Below are positions 35,377-44,700 of a stretch of 64,000 nucleotides of DNA, one piece after another. This stretch comes from Thermoplasmata archaeon (lineage in GTDB: Archaea; Thermoplasmatota; Thermoplasmata; Lutacidiplasmatales; UBA184), in NCBI GenBank assembly GCA_027314165.1, contig DAHVCH010000002.1:39716-103715 (forward strand), in the 5' to 3' direction. The notes under the pieces were generated by a model. That model ran no database searches. It was given only the letters and a program-made list of their open reading frames with translations, and was not told the DNA's origin. Numbering within the stretch: the first letter of the stretch is position 1; every line of letters begins with the position of its first letter. The position numbers and the translations under genes were made by a program.

Positions 35377-37266
35377 CTAGGTCTCCTCGCGCGCGGGGCC
35401 CGTGTGAGGTCCCAGGGGAGGCACTTCTGCTGAGACCGAGGGCTTCTCGGACGAGGTCATGTCCGGGCGGTCCTCCCGATCGACGTCCTCCTTCCTCTCA
35501 TCGGCCGTCGCCGCCGGGGCGCGCCGCCCCTTCGCTCGCGTCGCCGTCTTGGAGGCCACCGTGTCCTCGTGGACGTAACGCTCCCCGCGCAGGAGCGAGA
35601 TGACCGTCGCCACCAAGGTCAGGGACCCCGCCACGGCCAAAGCTTCGCGCACCCCGTCCAGGAAGGCCGGGGCGATGGCCGTGGGGAAGAACGCCTTGGA
35701 CGTGAGCGTGGCGTAGACCGGGGACGAGGGAGAGATCGGCACGGGGAGGGGGAACGCGCCCAGGACGGTGCCCATGGGGTTGATGCCCAGGAAGGCCCCG
35801 AAGATGGCCCCGGTGGGGTCGCTGGAGAGGACGTGGGCGAGCACAGCCACGTCGGGGGCGGGAGTGCCGGCCCCCGCGAGCGCGCCGCCCACGGAGGTGG
35901 AGAGCCCGCCGGAGATGCCGACGATCACGATGGTGAAGAACATCGCCATCGAGAGCTGCTGGCCCGTGTTCTGGATCGTGGTGGTCATGCCCGCCGCCGC
36001 CCCACGTCGCTCGGACGGGACCGAGTTCATGATCGCCGCCTGGTTCGGGGAGGCGAACATCCCCATGCCGCAGCCCTGGAGGAACAGGAGCAGCCCCATC
36101 TGCCAGTAGGGGAAGTCGTAGGGCAGCAGGGTCATGGCGAAGAACGTCGCCGCCCCCAGGCCCATCCCCGCGCTCGCCAGGTGCTTCGCACCGTGCTTGT
36201 CGGAGAGCCGGCCGCTCAAGGGCCCCGCCACGAAGAACCCGGCGAGCATGGGCAGCATGTAGATGCCGGCCCAGAACGGCGTCTCGGAGAAGGCATACCC
36301 GTGGAGCGGGAGCCAGATCCCCTGGAACCACATGATCATCATGAACATCATCCCGCCGCGGGCGACGGACCCCATGAGCGCCGCGGCGTTGCCGACGGCG
36401 AAGGCCCGGACCCGGAACAGCCGCAGGTCGAACATCGGGTCGGCCACCCGGCTCTCGACGAGGAGGAAGGTCACCAGCAATGCGAGCCCTGCTCCCGTGC
36501 CGGCCCAGACCGACGGGTTCGACCAGCCCATGGGCTGCCCTCCGTACGGGAGCAGTCCGTAGGTGATGCTGATGAGCAGCGTCGTGAGACCGAGCGCGAA
36601 GGTCAGGTTCCCGATCAGGTCGAGCTTCTGGTCCTTCCGCACGTTCGCCATCTCGTGGAGGCTCGAGTAGGCCCAGACCGTCCCGAAGATGCCCACGGGG
36701 ACGCTCACGAGGAAGATCGTCCTCCAGGCGGGGACGGCGTGACCCGCGACGAAGAACGTGGGGGCCCCCGCGAGGATGCCGCCCAGGACCAACCCGACGA
36801 CCGAGCCGCCGATGAACGCGACCTGGTTGATGCCCAGGGCCAGCCCCCGTTCGTTCGCCGGGAACGCGTCCGTCAGAAGCGCGGGGGAGTTCGCGAACAG
36901 GAACGCCGCCCCGACCGCCTGGACCAGGCGGAACGCGACGATCTCCCAGCCTCCAGTAGCCCCGGTGCCGGGCGTGAGGAAGAGCATGATCGAACCCAGT
37001 GTGAAGACGGCGAACCCGAGGTTGTAGAGGCGTGCTCGGCCGAACATGTCCGAGAACCTCCCCACGGTCACGAGGAGGGTGGCGGTGACCACTCCGTAGC
37101 CCAGGAGCACCCAGATGAGGAGCGTGAAGTTGGACGGGGTGAACGGGTTGATGCCGAGCCCGTTGAAGATGACGGGCAGCGAGATCAGCGTGATCGTTCC
37201 GTTGATGGAGGCCATCAGGCCCCCCAGCGTCGTGTTCGAGAGGACCATCCACTTGTGGTCGGCCAT
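35377..37266 (-). CDS. DHA2-type MFS drug efflux transporter
   Basis: A 629-residue permease with 14 predicted helices, the layout of EmrB/QacA-type proton-drug antiporters. After the short N-terminus ([16 protein letters not shown]) helix 1 contains [16 protein letters not shown]; motif A follows as [35 protein letters not shown] matches motif C/B regions. A hydrophilic charged tail of about 70 residues ends the protein. The MarR-family gene ends 9 bp upstream on the same strand, so a regulator-pump operon is likely, with export of toxic organic compounds as the probable role. Confidence 0.9.
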   Translation of the reverse strand: MADHKWMVLSNTTLGGLMASINGTITLISLPVIFNGLGINPFTPSNFTLLIWVLLGYGVVTATLLVTVGRFSDMFGRARLYNLGFAVFTLGSIMLFLTPGTGATGGWEIVAFRLVQAVGAAFLFANSPALLTDAFPANERGLALGINQVAFIGGSVVGLVLGGILAGAPTFFVAGHAVPAWRTIFLVSVPVGIFGTVWAYSSLHEMANVRKDQKLDLIGNLTFALGLTTLLISITYGLLPYGGQPMGWSNPSVWAGTGAGLALLVTFLLVESRVADPMFDLRLFRVRAFAVGNAAALMGSVARGGMMFMMIMWFQGIWLPLHGYAFSETPFWAGIYMLPMLAGFFVAGPLSGRLSDKHGAKHLASAGMGLGAATFFAMTLLPYDFPYWQMGLLLFLQGCGMGMFASPNQAAIMNSVPSERRGAAAGMTTTIQNTGQQLSMAMFFTIVIVGISGGLSTSVGGALAGAGTPAPDVAVLAHVLSSDPTGAIFGAFLGINPMGTVLGAFPLPVPISPSSPVYATLTSKAFFPTAIAPAFLDGVREALAVAGSLTLVATVISLLRGERYVHEDTVASKTATRAKGRRAPAATADERKEDVDREDRPDMTSSEKPSVSAEVPPLGPHTGPAREET

Positions 37267-37275
37267 TACGATATC

Positions 37276-37755
37276 CTACCTGTCCTCGCTGTCCGCTCTC
37301 GAGGCGAGCTCGGCCTGTTCGAGGACCCGCCGAAGGTCTTGGAGCGAGGAACCGAGGCGCAGCTTCGTCCCCGGGCGGAGCGACGCTTCGAACGCGCGCA
37401 GATGCCGCCGGTAGATCCGCCGGGACTCCTGGACGACCCGACGGCCTTCCGGGGTCGCCTCGAGCAGGAAGGCGCGGCGGTCTGTCGGGGAGCGGACCCG
37501 TACGACCCAGCCCCCCCGCTCGAGCCCCCGCGCAAGGGTCGTGAGCGTGGCGGGCGTGAGCCCCAGCTTCTGGGCGACCTGGCCCATCGTCGCCGGGCCC
37601 GCCTGCAGGACCCCCAGAGCGCGGTAGCCGCTGAGGAGCATCCCGTGCTCCTCCAGGACCCGTCCCATCTCCCGCTTCAATAGTTGGAAGCAGGCCACGA
37701 GGTCCTCCCAGGGCGCCCCAAGTCCAGCCGTGATCGGGCGGTCAGGCTCTCGCAC
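37276..37755 (-). CDS. MarR-family transcriptional regulator
   Basis: A winged-helix regulator, about 159 residues from GTG 37755; the frame is open to 37851 but would then overlap the upstream hydrolase gene by 46 bp. The recognition part is MGQVAQKLGLTPATLTTLAR, followed by the wing GWVVRVRSPTDRRAFLLEAT with the typical D-x-R. Flanking helices form the dimer interface. It lies 9 bp before the DHA2 efflux gene, the classic arrangement in which MarR proteins repress a pump until a ligand binds. An operator was not identified by eye. Confidence 0.85.
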   Translation of the reverse strand: MREPDRPITAGLGAPWEDLVACFQLLKREMGRVLEEHGMLLSGYRALGVLQAGPATMGQVAQKLGLTPATLTTLARGLERGGWVVRVRSPTDRRAFLLEATPEGRRVVQESRRIYRRHLRAFEASLRPGTKLRLGSSLQDLRRVLEQAELASRADSEDR

Positions 37756-37805
37756 GTGTCGGGACCCAGAACGCCTGCGAGCCGGGGCCCGAGCCGAAGG
37801 CCGCG

Positions 37806-38609
37806 TCAAGTTCCCAGTTCTCGACGGAAGAAGGTCAGCACCCGTTGCCACGCGTCCTTGGCGCTCTCCGGATGGTAGACGGGGCGTGTGTCGTTGAAGA
37901 ACGCGTGGGCGGCACCTGGGTAGACATGGGACTCGAAGCTCTTTCCCGCCTTCTTCATCGCCTCAGCGAAGAGCGGGACCTGTCCCGTGACCCCGACGTC
38001 CTCGCCCCCGTAGAGCCCGAGGACCGCCGCGCGGATGTGCGGGACGTCCTCCAGCGGGGGGTTCTGTCCGTAGAAGATGACGGTCGCACGGAGCTCCGGA
38101 TCGACCGTCGCCAAGCGGGCCGACATGGCCCCCCCGAAACAGAAGCCGAGGGAACCGGTCCGCTTCGCGTCGACCGCGGGGAGGGTTCTCAAGTGCCGGG
38201 CCGCCGACAGGAGGTCGCGGGCGAAGGAGGCCTGGACCTGGGGGCTCATCACCCGCGCGAAGGCCCCAAGCACGGGACGTCGCTCCGCCGGTTGGGATGC
38301 TGCGAACTCGGCGAACTTGGAGGGGTCGCGGCGGAGATCCGGCGGGGCGGTCGCGAAGGCCTTCATGGCGAGGCCGATGTTGGCGGGGGTGAGGAGCTTC
38401 TCGATCTCCCCCGTGAACAGGTTGGGAGCGAGAGCGACGTATCCCTGTGCCGCGAACCTCTGACAGACGTCCTGGATGTGCGCATCGGGGCCGAAGATCT
38501 CATGGATGACGACGACCGCCGGTCCTCGGCGCGTGGGTCCTTCCGGGACGGCCAGATAGGCGTCGAGCTCTCGGCCATCGCCGGGGACGGTCAGCTTCGT
38601 GGGGGTCAT
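37806..38609 (-). CDS. Dienelactone hydrolase family protein
   Basis: A 267-residue alpha/beta hydrolase. The nucleophile elbow GFCFGGAMSA carries Cys (instead of Ser) as in dienelactone hydrolases, with Asp in GGEDVGVT and His in AAHAFFND completing the Cys-Asp-His triad. VVVIHEIFGPDAHIQDVCQR is the conserved N-terminal strand-helix with its Glu. A region of about 50 residues (LLTPANIGLAMKAFATAPP onward) is inserted relative to the shortest members. ATG 38609 is chosen since a TATA-like AATAAAT lies 29 bp upstream; the frame is open to 38681. Substrate may be a lactone or ester; no catechol pathway is present. Confidence 0.88.
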   Translation of the reverse strand: MTPTKLTVPGDGRELDAYLAVPEGPTRRGPAVVVIHEIFGPDAHIQDVCQRFAAQGYVALAPNLFTGEIEKLLTPANIGLAMKAFATAPPDLRRDPSKFAEFAASQPAERRPVLGAFARVMSPQVQASFARDLLSAARHLRTLPAVDAKRTGSLGFCFGGAMSARLATVDPELRATVIFYGQNPPLEDVPHIRAAVLGLYGGEDVGVTGQVPLFAEAMKKAGKSFESHVYPGAAHAFFNDTRPVYHPESAKDAWQRVLTFFRRELGT

Positions 38610-38633
38610 CGGGTCGAGGTCGGGACATGGGTC

Positions 38634-38643
38634 ATTTATTACG
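38634..38643 (-). promoter_or_regulatory. TATA box for dienelactone hydrolase
   Basis: CGTAATAAAT on the minus strand, centred about 29 bp upstream of ATG 38609, predicting a leaderless transcript and excluding the longer start at 38681. Confidence 0.55.
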
Positions 38644-38898
38644 GTTTCGTAGCATATCCGGACGGTGACGCCCCACGCCACCCGCGAAGCCGCCGGGGTA
38701 GGGCGGCTCGGGACCTAGGCGCGAGGACGGTGGGGGTGGCAGGGGCCTCCCGCAACAGGATCGGAGGCGATCCCCGTCCTTGGGATTCTCGAGGAGCGGC
38801 TACCGATCCATCTGGGGCACAGGCTCCTCCGCGGGCCGGAACCGGAGCGTGGTAGAGTGGCGAAACGCTTACCCCCTGCCCCGCGTGCTCCCGGGCGC

Positions 38899-39126
38899 AT
38901 GGACGACTCCGAGCGCGCCAAGGAATTTGCGAAGAAATGGGCACGGTACTCCTCGATCCTGGCGGGGGTTTACCCGCACGTGTCGAACGACCTGAAGTCC
39001 GAGCCGGGCCCGTTGCAACAGGCGCAGGCGATATTCTCGGATGAGATGGGAGACTCTGAGGCCCGCAGGAAGATCGCCTTCCATCTGGCCCTGGCCGATT
39101 TCCAGGCGATGTCGCAACAGCGGTGA
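38899..39126 (+). CDS. Small helical hypothetical protein
   Basis: A 75-residue protein, mostly charged helix (DDSERAKEFAKKWARYSSIL, later SEARRKIAFHLALADFQAM). Family not recognised. The composition (Lys, Glu, Asp, Ala) is unlike the Arg/Gly/Pro-rich shadow frames, which supports a real gene. ATG 38899 lies about 28 bp after ACGCTTACC (38864-38872), a weak TATA candidate; GTG 38857 would precede it and is unlikely. It converges with the BNR-propeller gene. Confidence 0.6.
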   Translation: MDDSERAKEFAKKWARYSSILAGVYPHVSNDLKSEPGPLQQAQAIFSDEMGDSEARRKIAFHLALADFQAMSQQR

Positions 39127-39146
39127 GACCGGCCCACCCCAGCGCC

Positions 39147-39168
39147 GTCCCCCTTTTTCCAGGGGGAC
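39147..39168 (+). terminator. Hairpin with T-rich loop between convergent genes
   Basis: GTCCCCC and GGGGGAC form a 7-bp stem with loop TTTTTCCA. The run of five T could terminate transcription from the left gene, as oligo-T does in archaea. Confidence 0.4.
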
Positions 39169-39233
39169 CCACCGCAGCCTGACCTCCCCACACGGCGGGC
39201 CGGGGGGCCGCCGACGGCGGCCCCCGGCTCGGG

Positions 39234-40367
39234 TTAGAGGGCCGGGCTGGCCACGTGGACCGAGTGGATGCTCGGGAACTGGTACGGGACCTGGCGCCAG
39301 GTCTTCCCAGCGTCAGGGCTCAGGATGAGCTGCCCGGTCGTCGTTCCGACGTAGATCCCCGCCGGGTCGAGCCTGTCCGTGTTCATGCCCTCGCGATGGA
39401 CGCCGAAGTGCCCTGGGATGGCCTTCGCGGACATCAGCGCCCGCCACTTCTTCTTCGGGTCGTTCCACTCGAAGACCTGCAACCCGCCCTGAGCCGTCAC
39501 GCGCGAGCGCCCTTCCAGCGGGATGAAGAAGGCACGGCCCGGCAGCGCGCGAGCGGAGGCGACAGCGAACCCGAAGTCGTCGTCGAAGAACTTGCCGATC
39601 CTCCTCCAGTTCTCCATCCCGTCGTGGCTGACGTACATGCCTCCGTGGTCCTGGCGGTAGCTCGTTCGCGGCTCCGCCGGGTCCAGCACCACGTGATGGA
39701 CGCACTGGCCCACCTCCGGGAACTTGTTCGGCAGGAACGGGGCCTCGACCCCCTTGTTGACCGCCTTCCAGCTCTTGCCGCCGTCGTCGGACCGGAAGGT
39801 CCCTGCCGCGGACAAGCCGACGTACATGCGCTGGGCGTTGGTGGGATCGACCAGGATCGTGTGCATGCAGGGTCCGCCCGCGCCGGGCGCCCAGTCCTTC
39901 TTCGTGGAGTGCTCGTTGATCGAGGGGACCGGCGTCCAGCTCTCTCCGAGGTCGTCGCTCCGGAAGAGCATGTGGGGGTCCGCCCCGAGGAAGAGGGTGT
40001 CGGGTTCGCTCGCGTGCCCCGGCTCCAGGTGCCAGAGGTTCGTGAGCGCGTGCTTCGGCCGCTGGACCTCCCCGGTGTCGGTCCCGAACTCGGGGTTCCG
40101 TTCCTTGGAGGGCGGCATGAGGGGCGTAGCCGCCTCCTTCCACGTCTTCCCCCAGTCCTTCGAGATGTGGACCATCGGCCCGAACATCCAGTCGTTCACC
40201 GCGGCGTAGAGGTACCCGGGGTGTCGAGGGTCGGCGGTCACATGGTACACCTCTCGCCCCGAGTTCGACACCTTCCCGACCTTCCAGGTCTTCCGCTTGG
40301 TGTCGCTTTCTGCGATGTAGGCGCCCTTGCGCGTGCCTAGGAGCACTCGGACCTTCTTGTCGGCCAC
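39234..40367 (-). CDS. BNR/sialidase-like beta-propeller protein
   Basis: A 377-residue protein without signal peptide. It contains repeated Asp-box-like motifs: SKDWGKTWKE, SDDLGESWTP, SDDGGKSWKA, SHDGMENWRR and SPDAGKTWRQ, the SxDxGxTW pattern of BNR repeats that forms the blades of sialidase-type propellers. The family is annotated variously as exo-alpha-sialidase or photosystem II assembly (Ycf48)-like; no sialidase Arg triad or Tyr/Glu pair is evident, so enzymatic activity is doubtful. GTG 40367 is chosen for its GGAGTGAG Shine-Dalgarno. A MoaD/ThiS-like gene ends 25 bp upstream, a pairing that suggests a joint function. Probably cytoplasmic. Confidence 0.8.
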   Translation of the reverse strand: MADKKVRVLLGTRKGAYIAESDTKRKTWKVGKVSNSGREVYHVTADPRHPGYLYAAVNDWMFGPMVHISKDWGKTWKEAATPLMPPSKERNPEFGTDTGEVQRPKHALTNLWHLEPGHASEPDTLFLGADPHMLFRSDDLGESWTPVPSINEHSTKKDWAPGAGGPCMHTILVDPTNAQRMYVGLSAAGTFRSDDGGKSWKAVNKGVEAPFLPNKFPEVGQCVHHVVLDPAEPRTSYRQDHGGMYVSHDGMENWRRIGKFFDDDFGFAVASARALPGRAFFIPLEGRSRVTAQGGLQVFEWNDPKKKWRALMSAKAIPGHFGVHREGMNTDRLDPAGIYVGTTTGQLILSPDAGKTWRQVPYQFPSIHSVHVASPAL

Positions 40368-40392
40368 CTTTCTCACTCCCTGCGGACCTGGG

Positions 40393-40662
40393 TCAACCAC
40401 CCGCGATGGAGTGAAGGATATCTACTGTGCGAGCGCCGGAAAGCGAAGCGTCGGTCCTTCCTCCCCGGCTGACATCCTCCCCGTCCACGAAGACCCGGAC
40501 GTAGCGTCGCAGCGCTCCCGTCTCGTCACGGAGACGGTACCTGAGACGAGGATACCGGCGCTCCAGTTCGTCCAGCATTTCTGCGACGGACGCGGCTTCG
40601 ACCCGCTCATTCCCTCGGGGTCCGAACTCGCGGATCCAAGCGTCCAGATGAACTTCGATCAT
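40393..40662 (-). CDS. MoaD/ThiS-like ubiquitin-fold protein
   Basis: An 89-residue beta-grasp protein ending in the diglycine HSIAGG, the hallmark of sulfur carriers and ubiquitin-like modifiers (MoaD, ThiS, SAMP). VRVFVDGEDVSRGG and the SLSGARTVDILHSIAGG C-terminus match the family. It starts with ATG 40662. The carrier would be adenylated at the terminal Gly by an E1-like enzyme, which is not in the window, then thiolated for cofactor or tRNA sulfur transfer or joined to proteins. It forms a likely operon with the BNR-propeller gene. Confidence 0.85.
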   Translation of the reverse strand: MIEVHLDAWIREFGPRGNERVEAASVAEMLDELERRYPRLRYRLRDETGALRRYVRVFVDGEDVSRGGRTDASLSGARTVDILHSIAGG

Positions 40663-40850
40663 GCGAGGCCCCCACGACCGGTAGGGCTCTAAAGAACCCT
40701 CTCTGACCTCCCCTTGGTCCCGGCCGCAACGCTTGGACTGGATGCGCGGGCGCCGCCGCGACGCGGAGGCTTTCTCGCGCGGTGGGCCGTCTCCCCGCTG
40801 GGCGCGCCTGTCCCGCGTCGCTGGGGGAGGGGGGGGCGGTGGCCGAACCT

Positions 40851-41510
40851 CTACCGCCGAGCGCGGCCCGGTCCTGCGGCAGGCCCGTCGGCGCGGGCGC
40901 CTTTCCGTGCCTGAGCGCGCCCTCCGCGCGGGAGCTCCCGCAGCTCGTTGGGGAACAGGCCGAACAGGACCATGTCCATGCAACGGCCACGGACGCAGAC
41001 CGATCGCCTCTCCCGACCCTCCTCCACGAACCCCAGGCGGCGCAGCACGGCCAGCGAGGCCGCGTTCCGTTCGAGCGCCTGAGAGGCGACGCGACGCATC
41101 CGTAGCGGGCCGAACGCGGCGCGACAGAGGTGCCACGAGGCCTCTGTGGCGAGGCCCTGGTCCCAGTAACGGGGATCGATCCAGTAGGACAGGCTCTCCA
41201 CCTTCCTCCAGCGCCAGTCGAGACCGCGGAGGCCCACCCTTCCGATGCAACGGCCCTCGTCGTGGTGGATCACGGAGAGCGACAGGTGCTCGCCGGCGCG
41301 GTACTCTCGGCGCGTCCGTTTGACCATGATGGCGGGGTCCTTTCGCTCCGCGTCCGAGTGGAGCGAGGCTCCGACTGCCCGAGCCGTGCGACGGTCCCGG
41401 AAGCTCTGTCGGAGGTCGGGCAGGTCCTCCTGGGTGGGCAGTCGGAGTTCGAGCCGGGGGGTCGAGATCGGCAAGCGGACTCGGGACAGCCACGGCACGA
41501 TCTCGGACAT
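40851..41510 (-). CDS. GNAT N-acetyltransferase (RimJ/RimL-like)
   Basis: A 219-residue acetyltransferase from ATG 41510. TPRLELRLPTQEDLPDL is the usual RimJ/L opening; the acetyl-CoA site is degenerate around YWDQGLATEASWHL (about residues 127-140, a Q-x-x-G-x-A variant), and VASQALERNAASLAVLRRLGF followed by EEGRERR is the typical end. It transfers acetyl from acetyl-CoA to an amino group, perhaps a protein N-terminus. A basic, Gly/Ala/Arg tail of about 30 residues follows the domain. GAGGTGAA lies just before the ATG. Confidence 0.85.
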   Translation of the reverse strand: MSEIVPWLSRVRLPISTPRLELRLPTQEDLPDLRQSFRDRRTARAVGASLHSDAERKDPAIMVKRTRREYRAGEHLSLSVIHHDEGRCIGRVGLRGLDWRWRKVESLSYWIDPRYWDQGLATEASWHLCRAAFGPLRMRRVASQALERNAASLAVLRRLGFVEEGRERRSVCVRGRCMDMVLFGLFPNELRELPRGGRAQARKGARADGPAAGPGRARR

Positions 41511-41650
41511 TTCACCTCGAGAAAATGGTCCGCGTGCCAAGACGCTTGCTAGCCCCGTCCCCTGGGCGCCCGCGGGGGTGGACAGGGCCCGTGGAACTTC
41601 TCTTGGGGGGTCCCCCGGTCGCGGTTGAGGCCGGAAGCCTCGAAATGACC

Positions 41651-41664
41651 CCTTACCGGTAAGG
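41651..41664 (+). promoter_or_regulatory. 14-bp perfect palindrome upstream of a surface-protein promoter
   Basis: CCTTACCGGTAAGG, a perfect inverted repeat ending about 26 bp before the TATA-like TTAATTA. Its size and position fit an operator or activator site for a dimeric regulator. Confidence 0.35.
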
Positions 41665-41689
41665 CCTTGCGTGCCGTCGCGTCGCTCAG

Positions 41690-41696
41690 TTAATTA
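41690..41696 (+). promoter_or_regulatory. TATA box for surface-protein gene
   Basis: TTAATTA, centred 33 bp before ATG 41726. It rules out GTG 41699, which would lie within the promoter, as the start. Confidence 0.55.
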
Positions 41697-41725
41697 GGGT
41701 GCGGCGTTGGTCGAAAGGCTACGCC

Positions 41726-44700
41726 ATGCCGGATCTCGCTCCCCCCCGTACCGAGCGCCCCTCCCCGGCCAACCTCGCCCGAACGCCTTCCGGTTCCTCC
41801 GGAGGCCGCTGGGGCCGAGCCCTCCTGCCGGTCCTGCTGGCCGTTCTGCTCTCCGCGGGCGCCCCTTTGCTCGCGACCATGGGTAGCGGGGTGACCGCGG
41901 CCCCTCTGCCGCACGTCGTGACCCCTGGTTTGATCCACGTCCACGGGAGGATCATGCCCACGGTCTCGGGAAGTCCCGCGGCCAAGGCCGGCGCCAGTTC
42001 CACCTGGTGCCTGGGGCTCTACCCCACTCCCAACATCTCCTACACCCCGGGCTGCTACGGCCACGACGAGCCCACGATCTCCTACATGTCCAACGCGGCG
42101 AGCTCGGGCACCGACGCCTCCTGGTGGCAGGTCCTGCCCGCGAACGGGGCGAGCCTCGAGCAGGGAGACCTGTACGCCACCTTCTGGTATGGCGGGACGG
42201 TCGCGGACTCGGCCAGCCTGAACGGAGTGGCCTTCCTCGAATGGCAGTTCTATCCCTTGGCGCCCGCGAGCACCGGAGCCGGCTCGGGGACCAACGACTG
42301 CCAGCCCGGCGGGAACTTCAACGGGACGTATCCTAACAACAATCAGTGGTTCAGCTGCGTCATCGTCTGGGAGGTCGTAGGGGGCAACGAGCAGGCCGCC
42401 TACGCGGGCCCGATGGACTACTGGAGCGGCGGGGTCGACTCCACCGCGATCATGGAGATGAACTCCGGCGACCACCTCTACGTCAACTATTCCGGCACGA
42501 CCACCGGTAGCGGCTGGGCCCTGACGGTGCACGACCTGAACACCGGCCAGTTCGGCCGCGTGGTCATGGCGGGGGGCGGGAGCGTCGACCCCCGCGGGAC
42601 GCTCAACCCCGATTCGAACGTCGCGACCTGGTGCCAGCTCACCTGGGGCGCGAGCTGCCCCGGGGAGATTGCCTGGGCCTACGAGATCGGCCACTCGCTC
42701 AACCCAAGCGCCGGAGCGTCGTGCGTTCCCGGGGACGGGACATGCGACAGCTACAGCGCTTCCGCATGGTCCTCGATCGGGGACAACCAGCTCTCTCTGC
42801 CCCAGCTCGGAGCGCCTGGGGCCACCCAGTACCCGTTGCGTTACGGTTTCTCCTCGAGCCAGGGCGGGCTCACGGAGGTCAACAGCAGCGCCGGATGCCC
42901 CGGCGCCTCCAACTGCGTCTATCCGTGGTACGTCTACCAGTCGAAGGACTACTCGTTCACCTTCAGGGGAAGCGCCTCGACGAACAACACCTACGACTAC
43001 GGGAACGCGAACCAGTACTCGACCACCTCGAACATCCACAAGGACTGGCAGCCTCCCTACGCGAACGTCTCGTTCGTCGTGAACCGCGGGACGGCGGTGA
43101 TCACGGCGAACCCCGGGCGCATCAACCAGACCGGCGGAGCCTACACGAGCGGGAACCTCTCCTCCGGGTTCGCGGAAGGGACCTACCAGATCGGCGCCAC
43201 CGCTGCCGGGTGCACCGCCTACTCCCAGAGCTGGTACTTCCGGGCGGGGGTGCAGTACGTGGTGAACATCAACCTGGTCTGCGGCGGCGCCATCACCAAC
43301 GTGAACTTCTTCACCAACCCCGCCACCTGCGGCAGCGTCAGCTTCAACGCGGGAACCTTCACCAACGGGCAGACCACCACGGTCTCCGCGGGCAGCTACC
43401 CGGTCTCCTCGAGCCCGTGCGCAGGGTACAACGTCGGGACGCTGCAGGGCTCGGGAGCCGTTTCGATCGCGGGAGGCACGGCCACTGCCGTCGCAGGCAC
43501 GGGGAACATCTACGCCAACTTCACGGCGATCAACCCGAAGTACAGCGTAAGCTTCTCGCTCGTCCCCGCCGGGCAGGGCAACGGGATCCTGTTCAACGGC
43601 AGCAAGTGGTTCAACGGCCAGTCCGCGAGCTTCCTCGCCGGGAGCTACGCGGCCTCACCGGCCCCCGCCCCGGGCTACCGCTTCACCGGATGGACCTCGA
43701 GCGGAGGCGTGGGCACGGTCTCGGGAGGGACCGTAAGCATCTCCGGAGCCGGGACCCTCACGGCGACCTACGTGGCGATGGACACCGTCTCCTTCGCGAT
43801 CTCGCCGGCGACGCTGTGCAACGCGGCCATCACGTTCAACACCACGTCGACCTTCCTGAACGGCCAGCAGGGCTCGTTCAAGGGAGGGGGCGCGCAGTAC
43901 CCGGCCTCGGCAGGATCTTGCGCCGGCTACCGGTTCAGCGGCTGGACCACCTCCGGCGGGGTCGCCGTCACGACCCCCACCACGGCCACGACGACGGCCA
44001 CGGTGACCGGCAACGGCACGCTCACGGCGGCCTACGTGGCCGTCCCCAACTTCAACCTGGCGTTCTCGATCACCGGGATCTGCTCGGTGTCACTGAACGG
44101 GACGACCTACTACAGCGGGGGGTCGACGACCCTCCCTGAGGGGACGTATCCCATCGTTGCGGCGGCGTGCCAGTACTTTGTCTTCTCGAGCTGGAGCACC
44201 AGCAGCGCCCTCCTCACCATCGCCTCGGGGAGCAGCGTCTCCACGACGCTGGTCCTTGGCGCGAACGGCACCCTCACGGCCACGTTCAACCAAGTGGCGT
44301 TCCCGGTGCATGTCCAGATCACCCCGAGCAGCTGCTCGAACATCGGGGTCCAGATCGGCACCTCCTCCTTCACCAGCGGGCAGACGGACTACCTGGCCTC
44401 CGGCACCTACCCTGTGGTCGCAGGGACCTGCAACAACGAAGCCCCGCTGCCGATTTTCCAGGTCGGAGGGGGCACCTCGCTCAGCTTCTCCGCAGGGGAC
44501 CTCAAGGTCTCCGGCGGTGGCGGTACGTTCACCGTCCAGTACGTCCCCGTCCTCCACGCGTCGCTCACGGGACCGGGGTCCGCCACCACCGGGTCCCTGG
44601 CGATGTTCGTGCTGAGCGTCACGGGCGGCGCGGCCCCCTACACGCTCTCCTGGCACATGGGCGACGGGGCGAACATGCTCTCGCCTCTCAACTCGGCGGC

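Noticed and set aside
35569..37683. Plus-strand frame of 704 codons antisense to the DHA2 transporter and MarR genes
   Set aside because: Composition is Arg/Gly/Glu/His-rich with no domain, while the minus strand encodes clear transporter and regulator motifs.
39234..40367. Functional sialidase
   Set aside because: Asp-box repeats are present but the Arg triad, Tyr/Glu nucleophile pair and signal peptide are not seen.
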